5,443 nt of DNA, taken from contig JAJCYK010000006.1 of NCBI GenBank assembly GCA_029262935.1, positions 1 to 5,443 of the forward strand. Reading direction: 5' to 3'. Of this stretch, positions 1 through 5,443 are shown in pieces. Every line of letters starts with the position of its first letter. Position 1 is the first letter of the stretch. This DNA is from Cytophagales bacterium. Lineage in GTDB: Bacteria; Bacteroidota; Bacteroidia; Cytophagales; Cyclobacteriaceae. Under the pieces are notes generated by a model. That model saw nothing but the letters and a program-made list of their open reading frames with translations. It was not told the DNA's origin and did not search any database. The position numbers and the translations under genes are program-made.

Positions 1-2877
1 TCCATTACTGTTTCATATGTGGGCTATCAGACTCAGGAGTTGGCAATTAGCAATCAAACGGTTTTTAATGTTGGACTGGCGGCAAATGTAACTGAACTGA
101 GTGGAATAGTCGTAGTTGGCTATGGTACCCAAGACCGGAAGGATGTGACAGGTTCCATTGCCTCAGTTGCGGGATCAAGCTTGGAAATAAGACCCATTAC
201 GGCAGTTGGAGAAGGACTTCAGGGTTTAGCAGCAGGCTTTAATTTCGCACAGCGTAATGCATCACCGGGAGAACTAGGTGCAGTAACGATCAGAGGTGCA
301 GGTTCCATTGCAGCCGGTTCCGATCCCCTTTGGGTGATAGACGGGTTCCCAACAGACCAAAGAAATGCTGCATCCATAAATCCCTTGGACATTGAATCCG
401 TCGAAATTTTGAAAGATGCCTCAGCTACCGCAATATACGGTTCCAGAGGAGCAAACGGGGTGATTATTATTACTACCAAATCTGGAAAAACAGGTGCTCC
501 TCAGATAAACTTTAATGTTACGGCTGGGGTAAGTTCAGTTCCTGAAAGTGAAAGATATGAGGTGCTAAATTCGGAAGAATATGTCCAATACTATACCGAG
601 CAAAATGGAGGAGTAACTCCGGATTGGATATCTCAAAATTGGGATGGAACTACTGACACGGATTGGCAGGATGCTATTTTCAGAACTGCCTCATTTCAAA
701 ACCATGCGATTTCGGCATCTGGTGGTTCAGAAAAAGTTTCCTATTTGTTATCTGGAAGCTATATTGATCAGGAAGGTGTGGTAACCGGTGAAGGTCAGAC
801 CAAATACTCAGCCAGGGTTAGGACCGTGTATAGACCTAGCGACAAATTCACCGTAAGTATTAACCTGGCCCCCAATTTAACTACAATTCAGCGGTCAAGC
901 CCAAATCTAACCACAGATTTTAGTTCAATTCAGGCACAGGCGTATATGCTTCCTCCCATTTTGCCCCTTCGCAGGGCCGATGGATCCTTTTCTAATGCAG
1001 GCGACTTGGATGTACCTGGTGGAACTAATTTTTTGCCCATAGGAAATCCTTTGGAAACCGCACAGAACTATAGTATTGAGAATACTCTGTATAGATTTCT
1101 GGGGGGCATTGACGTTGCTTATGAAATAATTGAAGGTCTAACTTTAAAATCAACATTCTCGGCGAATGTGGATAACGACAGAAATGAAATTTTATACAAT
1201 TCTCCGGGCCCAAGATTTCAACTTCCTAATTCCAGTACGTTGACTACTTCCCAGAGCCAGAGGATAAGCTGGTTAAATGAAAATACCGTAACCTACAAGC
1301 GATCCATTAATGATCATACGTTTGATGTGTTGGGTGGCTTGTCATTTCAGAATAGTAGACTTGAATTCGTGGAAGCAAGTGTTTCCGGTCTGCAGGTAGC
1401 AGGACCGACGGTGGTATCAATTGGAGATTCCGAATCCCTGGTGGGCTTTAACGACAACAGTGAAAGTTCGATTGTTTCCTACCTTGGTAGAGTGAATTAT
1501 TCATTTAAAGATAAGTATCTGCTTACAGGAACAATCAGGAGGGATGGTAGCTCTCGATTTGGTGTGAATAACCTTTTCCATACCTTCGGCTCCGTAGCGG
1601 TAGGTTGGAGATTATCTGAAGAGCCTTTTATAAGGGATATAGAATTTATTACCAGTGCAAAAATAAGAGGATCTTATGGAACAACTGGAAGCAATGATAT
1701 TACGGATGCAGTTTCAAGGGCTAGTTATAATCCGGCCCGACAGTCTTTTGGTGGTGCTCAAACCTTTGGTATTGGGTTGGGGAACCCTGGTAATGATAAT
1801 CTCACTTGGGAAACTTCCGATCAATTGGACATAGGTTTTGATCTGTCATTGGTGGATGGACGTTATAACATTACCTTCGATTATTTCAATAATGAAACCA
1901 CCGGGTTGATTCTTTCAAAGAATCTGGTTCCATCTACTTCGCTAGGAGGTTTTCTGACTAACATAGGAAGTTTGAGAAACAAGGGGATAGAACTTACTTT
2001 GAACGCCAAGGTAATCGACAAGGGAGATTTTGAGGTAAATATCGGTGGAAATGTTACCACCAATGATCAGGAAATTTTGGATCTTGGCGGGGATGATGAG
2101 ATATTCAATTTCTTCGGAGCGTTAAGAAGAGTTGTAGGTGGTGAATTGCAACAAGCGAGGGGCCCCATTACCACCGGCGTAGCCCGTGAAGGAGGAAATT
2201 ATCCTGCACAACCCGGTGTTAATCCCGGACAATTATTGTATGAAGATGTCGATGGTGACAACAGCATTAGTAATTTCTTAGGCCCGGATGGTCAGCTGTT
2301 CGGCGATACAAATATTGATTTAATATTCGGGTTAAATGGGTCGGTGCGGTATAAGAACTTTACTTTGAGCGCTTTATTACAGGGGCAGTCGGGAGGACAT
2401 GTCTATGATTTCTGGCAGATTCAGATCCAAACTCCCTTCAGGTTTTTCAATCTTTCCAAGGAGTTCTGGTTTGATGGCAGGTATGTATCCGAAAGTCAAC
2501 CAGGTAATGGCCGTACACCGAGTGCACAGGGCGGGCTCAACGATGGGATTTATGTGGTTTCCTCATATGGAAATCAGAAAACGGATTTCTTTAGGATAAG
2601 GAACATAAATCTAAATTATGACATTCCCCATGGATTTGCCTCAAGGTATGGCATTAGCAGTGCCCGGGTATATATTTCAGTAGAAAACCTCCATACTTTT
2701 ACCAATTTCGTTGGAGGTAACCCTGAAACTCGTCGATTGTCTATAGGTGGACCCTCACTTATAGGTGGTGGTTCTCAAATAACCGATGTAAGCGATAATA
2801 GAGAATTGGGATTGAACTCACCCGCTTCCTTGCCTTTGCCAACAACCTGGACATTAGGCATTAACTTTTCATTTTAA
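1..2877 (+). CDS. SusC/RagA-family TonB-linked outer-membrane receptor, N-terminally truncated by the window edge
   Basis: This is an outer-membrane beta-barrel receptor that imports glycans or other large nutrients with TonB/ExbBD energy, working with a SusD lipoprotein. The frame is open from base 1 (958 residues visible), so the real start lies upstream; the GTG at 19 encodes Val within SYVGYQTQE and is not a start. Residues 1-30 are the tail of the carboxypeptidase-D-like beta domain. Residues 33-44 (LSGIVVVGYGTQ) are the usual SusC linker and TonB-box-like stretch. The plug follows at roughly 45-165, with VTIRGAG (95-101), DPLWVIDGFP (108-117), SVEILKDASATAIYGSRGANG (133-153, minor family signature) and IIITTKSGK (155-163). 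The rest is barrel, ending in the family-typical PTTWTLGINFSF with terminal Phe. A DVDGD loop at 749-753 resembles a calcium-binding loop. Family members are about 1000-1100 residues, so only about 100 are missing. No frameshift is seen. The substrate cannot be read from the sequence. Confidence 0.97.
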   Translation, partial: SITVSYVGYQTQELAISNQTVFNVGLAANVTELSGIVVVGYGTQDRKDVTGSIASVAGSSLEIRPITAVGEGLQGLAAGFNFAQRNASPGELGAVTIRGAGSIAAGSDPLWVIDGFPTDQRNAASINPLDIESVEILKDASATAIYGSRGANGVIIITTKSGKTGAPQINFNVTAGVSSVPESERYEVLNSEEYVQYYTEQNGGVTPDWISQNWDGTTDTDWQDAIFRTASFQNHAISASGGSEKVSYLLSGSYIDQEGVVTGEGQTKYSARVRTVYRPSDKFTVSINLAPNLTTIQRSSPNLTTDFSSIQAQAYMLPPILPLRRADGSFSNAGDLDVPGGTNFLPIGNPLETAQNYSIENTLYRFLGGIDVAYEIIEGLTLKSTFSANVDNDRNEILYNSPGPRFQLPNSSTLTTSQSQRISWLNENTVTYKRSINDHTFDVLGGLSFQNSRLEFVEASVSGLQVAGPTVVSIGDSESLVGFNDNSESSIVSYLGRVNYSFKDKYLLTGTIRRDGSSRFGVNNLFHTFGSVAVGWRLSEEPFIRDIEFITSAKIRGSYGTTGSNDITDAVSRASYNPARQSFGGAQTFGIGLGNPGNDNLTWETSDQLDIGFDLSLVDGRYNITFDYFNNETTGLILSKNLVPSTSLGGFLTNIGSLRNKGIELTLNAKVIDKGDFEVNIGGNVTTNDQEILDLGGDDEIFNFFGALRRVVGGELQQARGPITTGVAREGGNYPAQPGVNPGQLLYEDVDGDNSISNFLGPDGQLFGDTNIDLIFGLNGSVRYKNFTLSALLQGQSGGHVYDFWQIQIQTPFRFFNLSKEFWFDGRYVSESQPGNGRTPSAQGGLNDGIYVVSSYGNQKTDFFRIRNINLNYDIPHGFASRYGISSARVYISVENLHTFTNFVGGNPETRRLSIGGPSLIGGGSQITDVSDNRELGLNSPASLPLPTTWTLGINFSF

Positions 2878-2887
2878 GAATAAGGAC

Positions 2888-4387
2888 ATGAGAACTGATA
2901 TTAAAAAACTAATAGAAACTAGAGCTGCTAAAATTTGTACGCTGCTGTTTTTGGTGGCAACGGGTCTTTCATGTGAAGATTTTGTTGAGGTGGAACCAGA
3001 AGATAGAATTGACGCTACCACATTCTTTGCTAACGATCTCGAAGTAATTATCGGTGTAAATGGTGCATACGCAGCACAGAGAGGCATTTGGGGAGACCTC
3101 CAATCCGTTAATTTGTTAGAAACAAGATCGGATAATGCGGTACAGAACACCAATGAGCAGGCTGAGCGATTTGAGACTGATACGTTTGATGAGGGTGCGG
3201 GAAATTTGCCAGTGTTGGTTTCTTGGGGTGCATTTTATGAAGTAATCAATCTTAGTAATCTTGTAATAAGCAATGGACCTAATGCGGTGGGAGACCCAAG
3301 CCTGATTGGTAGGGGTATCGGAGAGGCTAAATTCCTTCGGGCATTTAGTTACTTCCATCTGGTAAATTTATGGGGTGGGGTACCATTGAGATTAGAACCT
3401 ATAACAGATTTTTTGGATGAAACACAAACGATAGTACCACGGTCGTCAATAACTGAGGTTTATGATCAGATCATTTTCGATTTGACTGATGCCATTGCCG
3501 TATTGCCGGAATCGTACAGTGGAGGTTCAAATAATGAGGTGGGACGGGCTACAAAATATGCAGCTTTAACCCTTCTTGGTAAAGTTCAGCTACAGCAGGG
3601 AAATTTGGCAGAAGCGGAATCAGCATTTAGGCAGGTAGAAGGTAAATATAGTTTATTGCTGGACTATTCTCAGATACATTCCACTGCCAATAATAACAGT
3701 GCAGAATCTATTTTTGAAATAAACTTTTTACCCGGGAATCGCACAGCATATGGTATGAATAATATATTTCTTCCTTTATCCGAGGCTGAGAAATTTGGGA
3801 TTGAACTCGCCGGAGGAGCTGGAGGCGAATTAGGGGTGAGACCCAGTCAGGACATGGTGAATATGTTTGATCTAAATGACACTAGGTTAGCTGCTAGCAT
3901 TGGGTTTGTGGACGGCACCGGACTTGCTTATATAAATAAATTTGTAGATTTCGAGGCAGGGGTAAATGGCCATGACATGAATATCGTAGCGCTGCGTTAC
4001 GCAGATGTTTTACTCATGTTGGCCGAAGCTGTAGGTGAGGGTTCCGAGGCTTATGAATTAATAAATATGGTAAGAAGAAGGGGATTTGGACTAGATCCTG
4101 ATGTACCTGATGTTTCTGTTGATATTGATGGAGGTACGCCTGGAACTTTCATGGAAAAGTTAAAGAATGAAAGACAACTGGAGCTTGCATTCGAGCTCCA
4201 CCGCTGGGTCGACCTTTTGAGGTTGCCGCAATCCGAGACCTTGGATATCATGAACACTCATTTAAATAGTGAACCGGAGTATGGTGGAACTGTTTTCAGT
4301 TTAACCAGTGATAACCTGCTGTACCCCATTCCCATTGCAGAAATAGAGATTTCTGGAGGGCAGATTACTCAAAACCCGGGATTTTAA
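2888..4387 (+). CDS. SusD/RagB-family nutrient-binding outer-membrane lipoprotein
   Basis: This is a surface-exposed, lipid-anchored binding protein that captures ligand and caps the partner SusC barrel. The ATG at 2888 lies 10 bases after the SusC stop, so the two are almost certainly co-transcribed. There is no strong Shine-Dalgarno (only AAGGAC directly upstream), which is normal in Bacteroidota. A basic N-terminus and a hydrophobic stretch (about 16-28) end in TGLSC, placing the predicted lipidated Cys at 29. The TPR-like helical core includes GEAKFLRAFSYFHLVNLWGG (145-164) and a helix pair around 221-247. The SusD signature segments RPSQDMVNMFD (318-328), LRYADVLLMLAEA (369-381), ERQLELAFELHRWVDLLRL (428-446) and the end YPIPIAEIEI...TQNPGF (to 499) are all present. 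The length of 499 is typical and the gene looks intact. Family assignment is very secure. The ligand is unknown because SusD sequences predict substrate poorly. Confidence 0.97.
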   Translation: MRTDIKKLIETRAAKICTLLFLVATGLSCEDFVEVEPEDRIDATTFFANDLEVIIGVNGAYAAQRGIWGDLQSVNLLETRSDNAVQNTNEQAERFETDTFDEGAGNLPVLVSWGAFYEVINLSNLVISNGPNAVGDPSLIGRGIGEAKFLRAFSYFHLVNLWGGVPLRLEPITDFLDETQTIVPRSSITEVYDQIIFDLTDAIAVLPESYSGGSNNEVGRATKYAALTLLGKVQLQQGNLAEAESAFRQVEGKYSLLLDYSQIHSTANNNSAESIFEINFLPGNRTAYGMNNIFLPLSEAEKFGIELAGGAGGELGVRPSQDMVNMFDLNDTRLAASIGFVDGTGLAYINKFVDFEAGVNGHDMNIVALRYADVLLMLAEAVGEGSEAYELINMVRRRGFGLDPDVPDVSVDIDGGTPGTFMEKLKNERQLELAFELHRWVDLLRLPQSETLDIMNTHLNSEPEYGGTVFSLTSDNLLYPIPIAEIEISGGQITQNPGF

Positions 4388-4396
4388 AATGTAGAT

Positions 4397-4440
4397 ACAA
4401 ACAGGCCTGTCGAGGATAACCGGCGGACCTGTTTGTTTTT
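4397..4440 (+). terminator. Rho-independent terminator after the SusCD pair
   Basis: The arms 4397-4412 and 4421-4436 form a 16-pair stem with one C.A mismatch (4406/4427) and two G.U pairs (4408/4425 and 4410/4423), around an 8-base loop (AGGATAAC). A T tract at 4436-4440 follows. It begins about 10 bases after the SusD stop, so it most likely ends the SusC-SusD transcript and insulates the next gene. The opposite strand has only a short A/T tract beyond the stem, so use in the reverse direction is less convincing. Confidence 0.85.
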
Positions 4441-4445
4441 AAAAT

Positions 4446-4464
4446 TATACTTTCAAAAAGTATA
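4446..4464. repeat. Perfect 8-bp AT-rich inverted repeat with 3-base spacer
   Basis: TATACTTT (4446-4453) and AAAGTATA (4457-4464) are exact reverse complements around CAA. The repeat sits 6 bases past the terminator T tract and 110 bases before the next gene. As RNA the hairpin would be weak. As DNA it could be a dimeric regulator site or part of a composite 3' end. Only the symmetry is visible; function is unassigned. Confidence 0.45.
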
Positions 4465-4495
4465 GATTGCCTACAGTTTTTAACTCAGATGGAAA

Positions 4496-4525
4496 TTGAA
4501 TTCACCAATTATCTTTTGATATAAT
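4496..4525 (+). promoter_or_regulatory. Possible promoter for the downstream lipoprotein gene
   Basis: TTGAAT (4496-4501) and TATAAT (4520-4525) are separated by 18 bases, resembling a general sigma-70 promoter, about 48 bases before the ATG at 4574. The adjoining TATCTTTTG (about 4510-4518) is close to, but one base out of register with, the Bacteroidota -7 element TAnnTTTG. A promoter is expected here because the SusCD transcript should stop at the terminator upstream. In AT-rich intergenic DNA such matches arise easily, so this is tentative. Confidence 0.28.
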
Positions 4526-4573
4526 CCCCGGATAGCCCGGTACACTTATATATTTATCAAATCATAAAAAGAC

Positions 4574-5443
4574 ATGAAGCTATCGGAGTTCGCTTTATTG
4601 GTTGTGGTGCTGCAGGTTTTTTCAAGTTGTACCCAAACTGCCGAACAATCCATTTCGGAAGTAGCAATTAATGACACGCTCCCTAAAGCTACTACTTTCG
4701 AAGAGGACGTGGAGTTTTTAAAGAGATATACGGAGATTATTGTATTAGAATCATCAGATGAGGGAAAAGTTGCTCTATCACCTGCTCTGCAGGGACGGGT
4801 AATGACAAGTTCAGCCAAAGGCATGAATGGATCGAGCTACGGCTGGATCAATAGGAAGTTATTTGAGTCAGGGGACACGTTGGATCACATCAATGTGTTC
4901 GGGGGAGAAGAGCGCTTTTGGCTAGGCCCTGAAGGAGGACAATTTGCCATTTTTTTTGAGAAAGGAAAGGAATTTGTAGGAGAAAACTGGTATACTCCAA
5001 AATTTCTGGATTTGGTACCATTTGATATAATAGAACAATCAAAAGACCAGGCAGTATTTCGAAAGTCTACATCGTTGACCAACTATTCAGGATTTACCTT
5101 CGAGCTAGAAGCTACCCGTGAAGTGAAGCTTTTGACCACGAGTGCCATTGCCGATGAACTTGATATTGAATTGAGCGATAAATTGAGTGTTGTAGCCTAT
5201 CAAAGTACCAATACCATCAAAAATACCAGTGCTATCTCTTGGGAAAGAGAAACAGGCCTACTGTCTATCTGGATGTTGGGCATGTTCAATCCATCGCCCG
5301 AAATCACGGTAGTAATTCCCTATGTGCAGGGGGATGATCAGGAGTTGGGTCCCAAAGTCATTGATGACTACTTTGGGAAAGTGCCTGCGGATCGATTGGT
5401 AGTCACCGAGAAGGCAATATTTTTCAAAGGCGATGGTCAACAC
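4574..5443 (+). CDS. Predicted lipoprotein, DUF6786-like, C-terminus beyond the window
   Basis: The open frame starts at ATG 4574, after an A-rich AAAAAGAC leader, and has no stop through 5443 (290 residues visible). Residues 1-19 form a lipoprotein signal: a short charged start, a hydrophobic run ALLVVVLQVF, then SSC with predicted lipidated Cys19; Phe at -3 is slightly unusual for a lipobox. The mature part is soluble with no further membrane segment. Conspicuous segments are VALSPALQGRVMTSS (66-80), SSYGWINRKL (87-96), HINVFGGEERFWLGPEGGQF (105-124) and ETGLLSIWMLGMFNPSP (226-242). I recognise these from memory as a widespread Bacteroidota family of unknown function (DUF6786). The GRVMTS start, the Gly/Trp/Glu-rich block and the probable beta-rich makeup loosely recall galactose-mutarotase-like sugar-binding folds, which is inference only. 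The terminator upstream suggests transcription separate from SusCD. An 8-T run at 4950-4957 lies in frame without disrupting it. The gene call is secure, the family name less so, and the function unknown. Confidence 0.85.
   Translation, partial: MKLSEFALLVVVLQVFSSCTQTAEQSISEVAINDTLPKATTFEEDVEFLKRYTEIIVLESSDEGKVALSPALQGRVMTSSAKGMNGSSYGWINRKLFESGDTLDHINVFGGEERFWLGPEGGQFAIFFEKGKEFVGENWYTPKFLDLVPFDIIEQSKDQAVFRKSTSLTNYSGFTFELEATREVKLLTTSAIADELDIELSDKLSVVAYQSTNTIKNTSAISWERETGLLSIWMLGMFNPSPEITVVIPYVQGDDQELGPKVIDDYFGKVPADRLVVTEKAIFFKGDGQH

Noticed and set aside
149..311. A 13-base direct repeat, CAGGTTCCATTGC, at 149-161 and 299-311 in SusC.
   Set aside because: Both copies encode a Gly-Ser-Ile-Ala peptide in unrelated parts of the plug region. 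Nothing around them is repeated, so this is coincidence plus codon preference.
219..479. Minus-strand open frame of 86 codons opposite the SusC plug region.
   Set aside because: It overlaps a conserved, clearly coding SusC segment on the other strand and shows no domain, signal or conserved motif. The other minus-strand frames under SusC, SusD and the lipoprotein gene were dismissed for the same reason.
4179..4200. Inverted repeat TGGAGCT / AGCTCCA within the SusD gene.
   Set aside because: It encodes the conserved QLELAFELH segment; similar Leu-Glu and Glu-Leu codons produce the symmetry.
4546..4824. Minus-strand open frame of 92 codons overlapping the start of the lipoprotein gene.
   Set aside because: The plus strand here encodes a convincing lipoprotein signal and family motifs, while the minus-strand product has low-complexity Ser/Thr-rich content with no recognisable features.
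4950..4957. Run of eight T in the lipoprotein gene as a possible phase-variation tract.
   Set aside because: The run is short, the frame is intact through it, and it simply encodes Ile-Phe-Phe in a conserved segment.
5350..5378. Inverted repeat TCCCAAAGT / ACTTTGGGA (11-base spacer) inside the lipoprotein gene, with a nested AGTCA/TGACT pair.
   Set aside because: It lies within an uninterrupted reading frame and has no T tract. A 9-bp repeat at this spacing is expected about once by chance in several kilobases.

Overview
The window reads as an ordinary polysaccharide- or glycan-uptake locus from a member of the Bacteroidota. The evidence is a SusC/RagA-type TonB-linked outer-membrane receptor followed after 10 bases by a SusD/RagB-type surface lipoprotein, a pairing essentially restricted to that phylum. 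The base composition is moderate and slightly AT-rich. The protein style would fit a free-living, perhaps marine or soil, Cytophagales- or Flavobacteriia-like organism, but that placement is an impression from sequence style and not a demonstration.

Layout, all on the + strand. Positions 1-2877 hold a SusC-like receptor whose N-terminus (signal peptide and most of the carboxypeptidase-D-like domain) lies upstream of the window. Positions 2888-4387 hold a complete SusD-like lipoprotein of 499 residues. Positions 4388-4573 are a non-coding gap with a strong intrinsic terminator (about 4397-4440), a small AT-rich perfect inverted repeat (4446-4464), and a possible but weak promoter (about 4496-4525). 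From 4574 an open frame runs off the right edge at 5443. It encodes a predicted lipoprotein of at least 290 residues that resembles a conserved uncharacterised Bacteroidota family (DUF6786-like, recognised from memory).

The SusC and SusD products are expected to work as one complex. SusD is a lid-like, lipid-anchored binding protein over the SusC barrel, and SusC imports the captured ligand using TonB/ExbBD energy. The terminator marks the end of that operon. The third gene is probably its own transcription unit; its relation to the imported substrate is unknown. The window has no glycoside hydrolase, polysaccharide lyase, sulfatase or regulator, so the substrate cannot be named.

I found no tRNA or rRNA, CRISPR array, insertion sequence, attachment site or replication origin, and no sign of a novel multi-gene system. 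The most worthwhile item is the uncharacterised lipoprotein at the right edge.
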